A stretch of 64,000 bases of DNA from positions 682,001 to 746,000 of the forward strand of contig NZ_BSSM01000002.1 in NCBI RefSeq assembly GCF_030269125.1, in the 5' to 3' direction. The notes under the pieces are model-generated. The model was not told where the DNA came from. It did not search any database and saw only the letters and a list, made by a program, of their open reading frames with translations. Positions 1 through 8,869 of the stretch are shown piece after piece. A program made the position numbers and the translations under genes. The DNA comes from Streptomyces hygroscopicus subsp. hygroscopicus. GTDB lineage: Bacteria; Actinomycetota; Actinomycetes; Streptomycetales; Streptomycetaceae. Every line of letters starts with the position of its first letter. Position 1 is the first letter of the stretch.

Positions 1-1547
1 GGCGGGGCCGTGAACTCGTCGACCCCGTACGCGTCGAAGGCCGGAGAGACCAACTCGGGCCGCTGGAGGGCGAGTTTGAGGAGTTCGCGTTCGGCGGCGT
101 ACACCGGGTTGCGCAGGGTGAGGGCCGGGCCGGAGTTCGCGGTGCGCGGGGCCGCCGCCCACTGCTGGTCCGCGCCGCGCGGCCGGTCCTGCTGCGGGCC
201 CCGGCCACCCCGGTCCCGTGCCCAGCGGGCCAGCTGGGCCACCCGGCGCACCACGAACTGCGTGTCCAGGATGCCGAGCAGACCGGCCAGTTCGACCGCG
301 ACCTCGTGCTGCGCGCCGCTGTTCTTGATGCGGGCCACGATCGGCGCGGCCTCGTCCAGCGCGGCGGCGCGCCCCCCCGAGGTGTCCAGGTCGTACCGGC
401 TCACGATCTGCCGCAGCGCGAACTCGAAGAGCGGGGTGCGGGGTTCGACCAGGTCGGCCACCGCCTCGTCCCCCTTGGCGAGGCGCAGCTCGCACGGGTC
501 CATGCCGTCCGGCGCGATCGCGATGTACGTCTCGGCGGCGAACTTCTGGTCGTCCTCGAACGCCCGCAGCGCGGCCTTCTGTCCCGCCGCGTCGCCGTCG
601 AAGGTGAAGATCACCCGGGCCGAGCCGTTGTCCATCAGCAGCCGGCGCAGGATCTTGATGTGCTCGCCGCCGAAGGCCGTACCGCACGTCGCGATGGCCG
701 TCCTGACCCCGGCCAGATGGCAGGCCATGACGTCGGTGTAGCCCTCGACCACGACCGCCCGGCTGGACTTCGCGATCTCCTTCTTGGCCAGGTCGATGCC
801 GTAGAGGACCTGCGACTTCTTGTAGATCGCGGTCTCGGGGGTGTTGAGGTACTTCGGCCCGTTGTCCGACTCGTACAGCTTGCGCGCGCCGAAGCCGACG
901 ACCTCGCCGCCGATGTCCCGGATCGGCCACATGAGGCGGCCCCGGAAGCGGTCGATGGGCCCGCGCCGCCCCTCCTGGGACAGACCGGAGAGGATCAGTT
1001 CCTTGTCGCTGAAGCCCTTGCCGCGCAGGTAGCGGGTGAGGTGGTCCCAGCCCTGGGGGCTGTAGCCGACACCGAAGTGCACCGCGGCGGCCTGGTCGAA
1101 GCCGCGCTCGGCGAGGAAGACCCGGCCGGTCTCCGCCTCGGGGCCGCTCGCCAGCTGCTCGGCGTACCACTGCGCGGCGATCTTGTGCGCCTCGACCAGC
1201 CGGATGCGCTCGCCGCGCTGGTGGGCCGGGTTGTACCCGCCCTCCTCGTACCGCAGCGTGATCCCGGCCTGGGCGGCGAGCCGCTCCACCGCCTCCGAGA
1301 AGGAGAGGTGGTCCACCTTCATCACGAAGGTGATGGTGTCGCCGCCCTCCTGGCACCCGAAGCAGTGGAAGAGACCCTTGCCGGGGCTGACCTGGAAGGA
1401 CGGCGACTTCTCGTCATGGAACGGGCACAGCCCCTTGAGGTTGCCGCCGCCCGCGTTGCGCAGCTGGAGGTACTCGGAGACCACGGCGTCGATCGGGACC
1501 GCGTCCCGTACCGCCTTCACGTCCTCGTCGTTGATCCGTCCTGCCAC
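1..1547 (-). CDS. dnaG: DNA primase DnaG, C-terminus cut by window edge
   Basis: DnaG makes the RNA primers that start leading and Okazaki fragments at the replication fork. The GTG start at 1547 gives MAGRINDEDVKAV, followed by the CHC2 zinc finger (C41, H44, C62, C65; CPFH then CFGC). The Toprim catalytic core follows, with the acidic motifs VVVEGYTDV and FTFDGDAAG. About 515 codons lie in the window; the protein is usually 600-650 residues in streptomycetes, so only the DnaB-interaction end is missing. The frame is open right to the edge. The gene reads toward the left edge, downstream of an FAD reductase on the same strand, with a 47-base gap. Family assignment is secure; the start is supported by the conserved N-terminal GRI.DED motif. 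Confidence 0.96.
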   Translation of the reverse strand, partial: MAGRINDEDVKAVRDAVPIDAVVSEYLQLRNAGGGNLKGLCPFHDEKSPSFQVSPGKGLFHCFGCQEGGDTITFVMKVDHLSFSEAVERLAAQAGITLRYEEGGYNPAHQRGERIRLVEAHKIAAQWYAEQLASGPEAETGRVFLAERGFDQAAAVHFGVGYSPQGWDHLTRYLRGKGFSDKELILSGLSQEGRRGPIDRFRGRLMWPIRDIGGEVVGFGARKLYESDNGPKYLNTPETAIYKKSQVLYGIDLAKKEIAKSSRAVVVEGYTDVMACHLAGVRTAIATCGTAFGGEHIKILRRLLMDNGSARVIFTFDGDAAGQKAALRAFEDDQKFAAETYIAIAPDGMDPCELRLAKGDEAVADLVEPRTPLFEFALRQIVSRYDLDTSGGRAAALDEAAPIVARIKNSGAQHEVAVELAGLLGILDTQFVVRRVAQLARWARDRGGRGPQQDRPRGADQQWAAAPRTANSGPALTLRNPVYAAERELLKLALQRPELVSPAFDAYGVDEFTAP

Positions 1548-1594
1548 GAGTGAATTCTACGGTGGCGCGCGGGCAGCCCCGGGGCTCCGGGGGT

Positions 1595-2860
1595 TCAGGG
1601 GACGATGCGGTCGAGGGGCACATGGGGGTCGGCCAGGGCGTCCGTGTCCACCCGCGCGCGGGACCGGATCAGCCGCTGCACCTGCTCCGTGACGTTCCAC
1701 ACATTCACGTTCATCCCCGCGAGCACCCTCCCCTCGCGCACCCAGAACGCGATGAACTCCCGCCTGCCCATGTCGCCGCGGACGACCACCTGGTCGTACG
1801 ACCCCGGCGGCGCCCACCCGCTGTACTCCATCCCCAGGTCGTACTGGTCGGTGAAGAAGTACGGCACCCGGTCGTACACGGCGTCCTGCCCGAGCATCGA
1901 GCGCGCCGCGGCCGGTCCCCCGTTGAGCGCGTTGGCCCAGTGCTCGACCCGGACCCGGGTGCCGAACAGTTCCAGCGGGAAGGCGGCGACGTCACCCGCG
2001 GCGTGGATGTCGGGGTCGGACGTCCGCAGCCGCTCGTCCACCACGATCCCGCCACCGCGCGCCCGGTCGGCGATCTCCAGGCCCGCCGCCTCCGCGAGCG
2101 CGACCCGCGGCACCGCGCCGATCGCCGCGAGGACGTCGTGCGCCGGGTGCTCCTCGCCGTCGTCCGTGCGCGCCGCGAGGACCATCCCGTCCTGGCCGAT
2201 GATCTCGGTGAGCCGCCGTCCGAACCGGAAGCGGACGCCGTGCTCGCTGTGCAGCTGCGCGAAGACGTCGCCCAGCTCGGGGCCGAGCACGCCGTGCAGC
2301 GGCGTCGGCTCCGGCTCGATCACGGTGACCTCGGCGCCGTACTCGCGCGCCGCCGCCGCGACCTCCAGGCCGATCCAGCCGGCGCCGGCGATCACGAGGT
2401 GCCCGTTGTCCCGGCCCAGGGAGGCGAGCACGCCCTTGAGCCGCTCGGCGTGGGCGAGGCGGCGCAGATGGTGGACGCCCGCGAGACCCGTGCCGGGGAT
2501 GTCCAGGCGGCGGGGCTCGGCGCCGGTGGCCAGCAGCAGCTTGTCGTAGCGGACGAGGGTGCCGTCGTCGCCGTAGCGCACCGTCTTGGCCGTACGGTCG
2601 ATGCGGTCGACGGTCTGGCCGAGGTGCAGCTCGATGTCGTTCTGCGCGTACCAGGCGGGCTCGTGCACGAAGACGCTGTCGCGCTCCTCCTTGCCGAGCA
2701 GGAAGCCCTTGGACAGCGGCGGTCGCTCGTACGGGTGGTCGCGTTCGTCGCAGATCAGTATCACCCTGCCGGTGAAGCCCTCCGCGCGGAGCGTCTCCGC
2801 CGCCTTCGCGCCGGCCAGGCCGCCTCCGACGATGACGAATGTCTGATCCGCGTCGACCAC
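1595..2860 (-). CDS. FAD-dependent NAD(P)H:ferredoxin reductase-type oxidoreductase
   Basis: A 421-residue two-dinucleotide-fold flavoprotein of the ferredoxin/rubredoxin/putidaredoxin reductase type, expected to pass electrons from NAD(P)H to a ferredoxin in the cytoplasm. The N-terminal FAD site is FVIVGGGLAGAKAAETLR (about residues 7-24). The NAD(P) site is LVIAGAGWIGLEVAAAA in mid-protein, and DIHAAGDVA is the second FAD contact. The C-terminal part matches the reductase C-terminal domain. I chose the GTG at 2860 because GAGGAGG lies seven bases upstream; the longer frame to 2890 has no such site. No ferredoxin or P450 gene is adjacent, so the partner is unknown. It lies between dgt and dnaG on the same strand. 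Confidence 0.88.
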   Translation of the reverse strand: MVDADQTFVIVGGGLAGAKAAETLRAEGFTGRVILICDERDHPYERPPLSKGFLLGKEERDSVFVHEPAWYAQNDIELHLGQTVDRIDRTAKTVRYGDDGTLVRYDKLLLATGAEPRRLDIPGTGLAGVHHLRRLAHAERLKGVLASLGRDNGHLVIAGAGWIGLEVAAAAREYGAEVTVIEPEPTPLHGVLGPELGDVFAQLHSEHGVRFRFGRRLTEIIGQDGMVLAARTDDGEEHPAHDVLAAIGAVPRVALAEAAGLEIADRARGGGIVVDERLRTSDPDIHAAGDVAAFPLELFGTRVRVEHWANALNGGPAAARSMLGQDAVYDRVPYFFTDQYDLGMEYSGWAPPGSYDQVVVRGDMGRREFIAFWVREGRVLAGMNVNVWNVTEQVQRLIRSRARVDTDALADPHVPLDRIVP

Positions 2861-2965
2861 TTGTATGCCTCCTCGTAAGGGTGCCGCCACATGCGAGCGT
2901 CCCGCACACGGTGTGCTGCGGGAAGGGGGGGTGACCCGATCAGGCCACCCGGTGTCACGTTCCTC

Positions 2966-4240
2966 TCACATATGCCCCGTCAGTCTCGCGTGCAGCGAGA
3001 GGGCGGAGGCGTCGGTGAGGGACGCGATCTGGTCGACGATCACCCGCTTGCGCGCGTGGTCGTCGGATGCCCGGTCGAACAGGGTCCGGAACTGCGGGTC
3101 CAGGCCGTCCGGCGCGCGGGCGGTCAGCGCCTCGGCCAGCTCCGCCACGATCACCCGCTGATCGGCCCGCAGCCGCTCCTGCTCGGCGCGCTGCATCACG
3201 TACCGGTCGGCGACCGCCTTGAGGACCGCGCACTCCATCCGGGTCTCGCGGGGTACGACGAGACGCGCGCCGTAGCGGGTGAGCCGGCCGCTGCCGTACG
3301 CGGCGCGGGTGGCGCCCTCGGCGGCCAGGCAGAACCGCCCGATGAGCTGACTGGTGGCGTCCTTCAGGCGGGCCTGGGCGACCGCGGTGCCGTCGTAGCC
3401 GTGCGGCCACCACTCCTCGTCCTGGAGGCGGTCGAGGGCGCCCGCGAGTTCCGCGGGATCGGTGTCGGCGGGGGCGTAGCGGCCGACGGCCACCTCGAAC
3501 ACGGCCTGCCGTTCGGGCTCGGCGTGCAGGCAGTTGGGGTCGATGTGGCCGGCGTGCAGGCCGTCCTCGACGTCGTGCACGGAGTAGGCCACGTCGTCGG
3601 ACCAGTCCATGACCTGGGCCTCGAAGCAGGTGCGGGTGCCGGGGGCCTCGGCCCTGACCCAGTCGAACACCGGGCGGTCGTCCTCGTACACCCCGAACTT
3701 CCCGGACGCGGGGTCGGTGGGATGGGCGCCGCGCGGCCACGGGTACTTGGTGGCGGCGTCGAGGGCGGCGCGGGTGAGGTTGAGGCCGACGGAGCCCTCC
3801 TCGGTGAACCGCTTGGGCTCGATGCGGGTGAGCAGGCGCAGGGACTGGGCGTTGCCCTCGAAGCCGCCGCAGTCGTCCGCGAAGGCGTTCAGCGCCTGTT
3901 CGCCGTTGTGGCCGAAGGGCGGGTGGCCCAGGTCGTGGGAGAGGCAGGCCGCCTCGACCAGGTCGGGGTCGCAGCCGAGGGCGGCGCCCAGTTCCCGTCC
4001 GACCTGGGCGCATTCCAGGGAGTGGGTGAGCCGGGTGCGGGGGCTGGCGTCCCAGACCTGGCTGTGGCTGCCCGGCGTGACGACCTGGGTCTTGCCGGCG
4101 AGGCGGCGCAGCGCGGCGGAGTGCAGGACGCGGGCGCGGTCGCGCTGGAAGGCGGTGCGGCCGGGGCGCTTGTCGGGCTCGGGGGCCCAGCGCTCCAGCG
4201 CGGCCGGGCCGTAGGGGTCGGTGGATGCGCTGCCTTCCAT
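2966..4240 (-). CDS. dgt: Deoxyguanosinetriphosphate triphosphohydrolase-like protein
   Basis: HD-domain dNTP triphosphohydrolase, 424 residues, which hydrolyses dNTPs to deoxynucleosides and triphosphate. The metal-binding HD signature is visible: RLTHSLE supplies the first His, [17 protein letters not shown] supplies the HD pair and nearby His residues, and [15 protein letters not shown] supplies the last Asp. The N-terminal [20 protein letters not shown] is typical of the bacterial Dgt-like family that sits beside dnaG in actinobacteria. I chose the ATG at 4240 (MEGSAS) because the upstream extension is unlike the family; no strong ribosome site is seen there. The true substrate range of these Dgt-like proteins is often untested. 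Confidence 0.93.
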   Translation of the reverse strand: MEGSASTDPYGPAALERWAPEPDKRPGRTAFQRDRARVLHSAALRRLAGKTQVVTPGSHSQVWDASPRTRLTHSLECAQVGRELGAALGCDPDLVEAACLSHDLGHPPFGHNGEQALNAFADDCGGFEGNAQSLRLLTRIEPKRFTEEGSVGLNLTRAALDAATKYPWPRGAHPTDPASGKFGVYEDDRPVFDWVRAEAPGTRTCFEAQVMDWSDDVAYSVHDVEDGLHAGHIDPNCLHAEPERQAVFEVAVGRYAPADTDPAELAGALDRLQDEEWWPHGYDGTAVAQARLKDATSQLIGRFCLAAEGATRAAYGSGRLTRYGARLVVPRETRMECAVLKAVADRYVMQRAEQERLRADQRVIVAELAEALTARAPDGLDPQFRTLFDRASDDHARKRVIVDQIASLTDASALSLHARLTGHM

Positions 4241-4389
4241 GATTCGACAGTAAGCGCAGGTGGTGACGAATGGGGGGTGCCGGGTGGCCCAGTCGTACGG
4301 CCGCGGCGGGAATTCGCCCTCCCCGGCGGCGGCGGAATCGCACAACGAGGCGAACCGGATCGCCGCCGCAGGCGTCCTCCTTGGTCGGA

Positions 4390-4424
4390 ACCGACACCGG
4401 AATCAACACCGGGACCGACACCGG
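4390..4424. repeat. Short imperfect repeats in dgt / ElyC-like intergenic gap
   Basis: The 258-base gap between dgt and the divergent membrane-protein gene contains two copies of ACCGACACCGG (4390-4400 and 4414-4424) with a related AACACCGGG between them. No RNA gene or protein gene is seen in the gap. The repeats lie about 75 bases upstream of the ATG at 4499 and could be part of the promoter region, but this may be simple-sequence noise. Confidence 0.3.
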
Positions 4425-4498
4425 GGCCGGGCGGCGGGATCCTGTACGCGAGCCGAACGCCGGGACCGGCGACCGGGTTCCGAACCGAGGGGGAGCAC

Positions 4499-5209
4499 AT
4501 GAGGATCCGTCGACCGCGGCTGCCGCGCACACGCGCCGGGCAGCGGCGGCTGGTGCAGGCCGTGGTGGCCGTCTGCGTGCTGGCGCTGCTGCCGACGACC
4601 TGGCTCTTCACGTCCACGGCGGGCCGGATGCGCACGGTCGCCGACGCGCCGGGGGCGCCGGTCGCGGTGGTGTTCGGGGCCGGGCTGTGGAACGGGGAGC
4701 CGTCGCCGTACCTGGCGCACCGCCTGGACGCGACGGCGGCGCTGTACCACGCGGGCCGGATCAGGGCCGTCCTGGTCACCGGCGACAACAGCCGCAAGGA
4801 CTACGACGAGCCGGACGCCATGCGCACCTACCTGACCGAGCACGGGGTGCCGGCCGGGCGGATCGTGCGCGACTACGCCGGGTTCGACACCTGGGACTCC
4901 TGCGTCCGGGCGAAGAAGATCTTCGGGGTGGACCGGGCCGTGCTGGTCAGCCAGGGCTTCCACATCAGGCGGGCGGTCGCGCTGTGCGAGGCGGCGGGCG
5001 TCGACTCGTACGGCGTCGGGGTCGACGAGCCGCACGACGTGACCTGGTACTACGGCGGCACGCGCGAGGTGTTCGCGGCGGGCAAGGCGCTGCTGGACAC
5101 CGTCTTCCACCCGAACCCGACCTTCCTGGGCCCCCGGGACCAGGGGGTCGCGAAGGCGCTTGCCGGGGCGGGGAGCCCGGCGGGCACGGCCCGGCGCGGG
5201 AACGGCTGA
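4499..5209 (+). CDS. SanA/ElyC/YdcF-family membrane-anchored DUF218 protein
   Basis: 236 residues. A basic N-terminus (MRIRRPRLPRTR) precedes one membrane segment at about residues 20-40 (LVQAVVAVCVLALLPTTWL). The DUF218 domain follows, with VAVVFGAGLWNGEPSPYLAHRLDAA-type and LVTGDNS motifs (about residues 60-105) and the conserved VSQGFHIRRAVALC. E. coli relatives (SanA, ElyC) affect vancomycin exclusion and envelope precursor handling; the chemistry is unresolved. The ATG at 4499 follows GAGGGGGA and falls exactly before the first basic cluster. It is two bases upstream of, and so probably cotranscribed with, the next gene. The domain probably lies outside the membrane. Confidence 0.85.
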   Translation: MRIRRPRLPRTRAGQRRLVQAVVAVCVLALLPTTWLFTSTAGRMRTVADAPGAPVAVVFGAGLWNGEPSPYLAHRLDATAALYHAGRIRAVLVTGDNSRKDYDEPDAMRTYLTEHGVPAGRIVRDYAGFDTWDSCVRAKKIFGVDRAVLVSQGFHIRRAVALCEAAGVDSYGVGVDEPHDVTWYYGGTREVFAAGKALLDTVFHPNPTFLGPRDQGVAKALAGAGSPAGTARRGNG

Positions 5210-5211
5210 GC

Positions 5212-6681
5212 ATGGAGATCACGGACCTGACGCCCGCCGAACTCCGCGTCCGCGACGCCTTCCCGCTCGGCGAGGGGGTGGACTTCCGGGAGGGGGACGA
5301 CGACGATCCCGCGCTGGGCGCCGCCTGGGGGCCGGAGCGCACCGTACGGGCCGAGTTCCTGCGGGAGTTGCTGCTGGCCGGGCCGGTGCGGGAGGACCGT
5401 ACGGCCGGGCTGAAGGTGCGCGGCGCGCGGATCACCGGGCGGCTGGATCTGAAGTACGGCACCGTCGCCCACGCCGTCCGGCTGCGGCACTGCCACTTCG
5501 AGCAGGCGCCCGACCTGTACGGGGCGCGAATCCTCGCCCTGGTCCTCAGCGACTCGGTGCTGCCGGGGCTGACGGCCGGGACGCTGCGCGCCGACGGGGT
5601 CGTACGGATCACCTGCTGCCGCGTCACCGGCCCGGTACGGCTCCAGGGGGCGAAGCTGGCCGGGGCGTTCTTCGCCAACGGGGCGCACCTCGGGGCGCCG
5701 GGCGAGGACCCGGAGGAGGCGGTGCTCCAGCTCAACCACGCCGAGCTGGCCACGGACGTGTGGGCGCCGGGGCTGGTCGCGCATGGCACGGTACAGCTGA
5801 ACGGGGCGGTCGTCGGCGGGCAGGTGAACCTCAACGACGCGGTGCTCGACGCCCCCGGCGGCACCGCGCTGCACGCCGAGGTGCTGGCGGTCGGCACCGA
5901 CCTGCACGCGATGCGGCTGCGCGCCCGGGGCCGGGTGAACCTCAGCGGCGCCCGTATCCCGCGCCAACTCAACCTGGCCCGCGCACGGTTGTCCAATCCC
6001 GACGGCCATGCCCTGCGCGCCAGCAGCAGCGTCATAGGCGAGCTGTGGCTGCGCTCGGCCGCACCGATCCAGGGCACGGTCAATCTGCGCCGCGCCCAGT
6101 TCGACGTGCTGCACGTGCCACCGGAGGTCTGGCCCGACCGGGTCCAACTCGACGGCCTGTCCTACCGCGTCCTGACCCCGCACCTCCCCGCCGAACAGCG
6201 CCTGCCCCTGCTGGAACGCGAACCGGACGGCTACCTCCCCTACCCCTACGAGCAGTTGGCCACCGCCTACCGCACGGTGGGCGACGACGACGCCGCCCGC
6301 ACCGTCCAGCTGGCCAAGCTCCGCCGCCACCGCGGCACCCTGCCGCCGTACGCCCGGCTGTGGGGTTACCTCCAGGACGCCGTCGTCGGCTACGGCTTCC
6401 GCCCGATGCGCGCCGCGTTCTGGCTCCTCCTGCTCCTGTGCACGGGCACCCTCGCCTTCGCCCTGCACCACCCGCCCGCGCTCAAGCCCTCGGAGGCGCC
6501 CGCCTTCAACCCGCTCTTCTACACCCTCGACCTCCTCCTCCCCATCATCGACTTCGGCCAGGAGTCCGCCTTCGCCCCCCGGGGCGGCTACCAGTGGCTG
6601 TCGTACCTGCTGATCGCCTTGGGCTGGGTGCTGGCGACGACGATCGCGGCGGGCGTCACACGGTCGCTGAACCGGCAGTGA
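5212..6681 (+). CDS. Pentapeptide-like beta-helix protein with C-terminal membrane anchor
   Basis: 489 residues, starting two bases after the previous stop, so the two genes are very likely cotranscribed. The first 300 residues carry irregular repeats of the GARI/GAQ type (VRGARITGRLDLKYG, VNLNDAVLDAPGG, VNLSGARIPRQLNLARARL), the spacing expected of a right-handed parallel beta-helix. About three hydrophobic segments close the protein (AAFWLLLLLCTGTLAFAL, a weaker one near NPLFYTLDLLLPIID, and WLSYLLIALGWVLATTIAAG). This architecture is common in Streptomyces, where it is often mislabelled as an oxidoreductase; I see no cofactor site. Function is unknown. The helix most plausibly acts as a protein-binding scaffold at the membrane. 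Confidence 0.8.
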   Translation: MEITDLTPAELRVRDAFPLGEGVDFREGDDDDPALGAAWGPERTVRAEFLRELLLAGPVREDRTAGLKVRGARITGRLDLKYGTVAHAVRLRHCHFEQAPDLYGARILALVLSDSVLPGLTAGTLRADGVVRITCCRVTGPVRLQGAKLAGAFFANGAHLGAPGEDPEEAVLQLNHAELATDVWAPGLVAHGTVQLNGAVVGGQVNLNDAVLDAPGGTALHAEVLAVGTDLHAMRLRARGRVNLSGARIPRQLNLARARLSNPDGHALRASSSVIGELWLRSAAPIQGTVNLRRAQFDVLHVPPEVWPDRVQLDGLSYRVLTPHLPAEQRLPLLEREPDGYLPYPYEQLATAYRTVGDDDAARTVQLAKLRRHRGTLPPYARLWGYLQDAVVGYGFRPMRAAFWLLLLLCTGTLAFALHHPPALKPSEAPAFNPLFYTLDLLLPIIDFGQESAFAPRGGYQWLSYLLIALGWVLATTIAAGVTRSLNRQ

Positions 6682-6741
6682 CACGAGGGCGGTCGGGGCG
6701 GGGCGGGAGGGGCGTCTTCCCGCCTTTCCTGTGAACCCCCT

Positions 6742-7105
6742 ATGGGCATCGCAGTCACCCTCTCCCCCGCCGCCCACGCCGCGGCCACACCCACGCGGGC
6801 CGCCGCCGTGCGGCACGCGGCGTCGGCGCCCGCGGCACACGCGTCGAGTCTCGGGCTCGACTCCGCGCAGGCCACGAGCGTGCGGGACGGACTCGCCCAC
6901 GTGCGACGGCTCCACGGTCACCGGCATCGGCCGCGACAAGGTCGGCAGGATCTGGTACCGGGCGCTGACGGTCCTCACGACCTCCTCCACCGACTACGCG
7001 GGCGCCCGCACGGCCACCCTCGACGCGGCCAAGGACCTCTACGGCGCTGGCGGCACGGAGTACGACGCGGTGGCGGCGGCGTGGAGCGCGGTCAACGTGA
7101 ACTGA
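6742..7105 (+). pseudogene. M4 neutral metalloprotease remnant with internal deletion
   Basis: Two ends of a secreted thermolysin-family protease are joined in different frames. The frame from 6742 reads MGIAVTLSPAAHAAATPTRA and then SLGLDSAQATSVRD, typical of the signal/propeptide start of streptomycete M4 proteases. From about 6905, in another frame, comes STVTGIGRDKVGRIWYRAL, then SSTDYAGARTATLDAAKDL and AAAWSAVNVN, the usual end of the M4 catalytic domain. The centre, including HExxH and the downstream Glu ligand, is gone (well over 1 kb lost). The junction is near 6885-6910. It cannot encode an active enzyme. A different, intact M4 gene lies at 43.7 kb. Confidence 0.85.
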
Positions 7106-7376
7106 GGCGGCGGGTCACGGACGGGAGGCCAGGGGCTCCGCGGCCGTCCGCCGTGCGGGCCCCTGTCCCGTGACGGTGCCCGTCCATGACGCCCCGTCAC
7201 CCGTTCTCCGTTCCTCGTCGCTCCATTCGTGTGTTCTTCTTACTTTCTTCTCGTGCTCCCCGGCACACCCCCTCTGACCTGCCCGGATTCCCCCGCGGCT
7301 CAGCCGCATGGCCGCCGCGCCCGCCACCCGTTCACCGCAGTCCGGACGAACTCTCGGCAAGCGGATCGCGCCGCGA

Positions 7377-7396
7377 GCCCTTTTCCTCAAAAGGGC
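7377..7396. promoter_or_regulatory. Inverted repeat upstream of the sortase-linked secreted protein
   Basis: GCCCTTTT, a four-base CCTC loop, then AAAAGGGC. It lies 38 bases before the start codon at 7434, in the 328-base gap after the protease pseudogene. It could be an operator or a short hairpin in the leader. The rest of the gap (7106-7376) is T-rich in part (about 7225-7260) and shows no gene. Confidence 0.4.
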
Positions 7397-7433
7397 AGGG
7401 GACACACCAGTCGGACAAGCTCTGGGGAGCACC

Positions 7434-7982
7434 ATGCGACGCACCGCCCGTCTGCTGACCGGTACCGCGCTCGCCGCGGCCACGGCGGCACTCGCCGCCG
7501 CGCCCGCCCACGGCGGCGCGCCGCAGCCGGCGGCCCAGCCCTTGCGCGCCCCCGTCGGCAGCCTGGAGGTGTACCCGGCCACCGCGATCCCCGGCGGACA
7601 GGTCACGGTGAACACCGCCGCCTGCGGGGACAAGGGCGGCGCGACCGGGGACGCGGGCGCGGTCGGCGCCGGCGTCTTCACCCTGGCGCCCACCACGCAC
7701 CAGGGCGAGGCGATCGGCCGGTTCCAGGTGCCGCCGAGCGCGCAGCCGGGGACGTACGAGATCGTCGCGAAGTGCGCGGAGGGCAGCAGGCAGGTGACGG
7801 GCGACCTGGTGGTGGCCCTCGGCGCGGCGCAGGTGCAGCCGCGCGGAAGCGTGAAGACGGGGGTCGGCGGCGCGCTCGGTCCCGACCCCGTGCAGACCGC
7901 GGCGGGTGTGACGGCGCTGGCCGTCGCCGCCGCGGGCGGTACCTGGCTCCTGCATCGCCGGGCGAGAGGCGACGGGATCTGA
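7434..7982 (+). CDS. Secreted membrane-tethered protein next to sortase
   Basis: 182 residues. The signal peptide is MRRTARLLTGTALAAATAAL with cleavage probably after AHG (about residue 27). An all-beta domain follows (SLEVYPATAIPGGQVTVNT to QVTGDLVVALG), containing two Cys (AACGDKG and VAKCAEG) that could form a disulphide. The protein ends in a hydrophobic stretch and a basic tail (TALAVAAAGGTWLLHRRARG), the layout of a sortase substrate, yet no LPxTG or LAxTG motif precedes it. GGGGAG lies just upstream of the ATG at 7434. The next gene is a sortase, and this pairing recurs in Streptomyces. The function is unknown. Confidence 0.82.
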   Translation: MRRTARLLTGTALAAATAALAAAPAHGGAPQPAAQPLRAPVGSLEVYPATAIPGGQVTVNTAACGDKGGATGDAGAVGAGVFTLAPTTHQGEAIGRFQVPPSAQPGTYEIVAKCAEGSRQVTGDLVVALGAAQVQPRGSVKTGVGGALGPDPVQTAAGVTALAVAAAGGTWLLHRRARGDGI

Positions 7983-8177
7983 CGGACACCCTCCGCTGTC
8001 CGTCCGCCGGTACCGCACGTCCCACCCCCTCCGGGTCCGATGCCCCTCGCGGCCCGGAGGGGGAGGGGGTCCGCCAGCAGCTGGCAGGACCGCCCCGGGT
8101 TTCCGGTCCGGGCCCGACCCGGGTCCGGTCCGGCCCCAGGTCCAGTTCGGGGGTCCGCCCCCGGGAGAGGGGTCCGT

Positions 8178-8864
8178 ATGCGCGGCACAGGCCGTACGAC
8201 CGGGAGCCGCACCCGTGGCACCCGCCGGCTCCGCCCGCGTGGGCGCCGCGCGCGCCGGCTCGGGGACACCGCGATAGCCGCGGTCACCGTGGTCGCGCTC
8301 GCCTCGGGAGTCTGGCTGCTGGGCGGCCGGTCGCACACTCCCCCGCAGCCGACGGCCGCCGAGGGCCGCCCCGACCCCGGCGAGGAGCGTCTGACCGCGC
8401 CCTCCCTGCCGCCGTCCCCGCCGCTGCGCATCCGCATTCCGGCCATCCGCGTGGACGCCCCGCTGATGGGCCTCGCCCTCACCCCCTCCGGCAGCCTGGA
8501 CGTGCCGCCCGCGCGGGACAAGAACCTGGCCGGCTGGTACGAGGCCGGGACCATGCCCGGTGAGACCGGCACCGCGGTGGTCGCCGGGCACGTGGACAAC
8601 ACGGAGGGCCCGGCCGTCTTCTACGACCTGGGCGCGCTCAAGCGGGGCGCCCGGATCGAGGTGGACCGCCGGGACGGCACGGTGGCCGAGTTCACCGTGG
8701 ACGCCGTCGAGGTCTACGCCGCCAGCAACTTCCCCGACCAGAAGGTCTACGGCGCCGCCCGCCGCCCGGAGCTGCGCGTGATCACCTGCGGCGGCGGCTA
8801 CTCGAAGACCACCGGCTACCAGGGCAACGTCGTCGTCTTCGCCCATCTGACCGGCAGCCGCTGA
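8178..8864 (+). CDS. Class E/F-type sortase
   Basis: 228 residues. An N-terminal basic region and one membrane anchor (AIAAVTVVALASGVWLLGG, about residues 32-50) precede a sortase barrel beginning LRIRIPAIRVDAPLMGLAL. The catalytic His is in VVAGHVDN and the catalytic Cys in LRVITCGGGYS. Sortases join the C-terminal sorting signal of secreted proteins to the envelope or to other proteins. I chose the ATG at 8178, preceded by GAGAGGGG; the longer frame to 8040 is low-complexity. After the Cys the only Arg is the last residue (LTGSR), so the usual catalytic Arg is not evident. The gene probably acts with the upstream secreted protein. Confidence 0.87.
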   Translation: MRGTGRTTGSRTRGTRRLRPRGRRARRLGDTAIAAVTVVALASGVWLLGGRSHTPPQPTAAEGRPDPGEERLTAPSLPPSPPLRIRIPAIRVDAPLMGLALTPSGSLDVPPARDKNLAGWYEAGTMPGETGTAVVAGHVDNTEGPAVFYDLGALKRGARIEVDRRDGTVAEFTVDAVEVYAASNFPDQKVYGAARRPELRVITCGGGYSKTTGYQGNVVVFAHLTGSR

Positions 8865-8869
8865 GGCGG

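Noticed and set aside
2891..5209. 772-codon plus frame ending with the ElyC-like protein
   Set aside because: Only the part from 4499 is a protein; the upstream part is the antisense of dgt.
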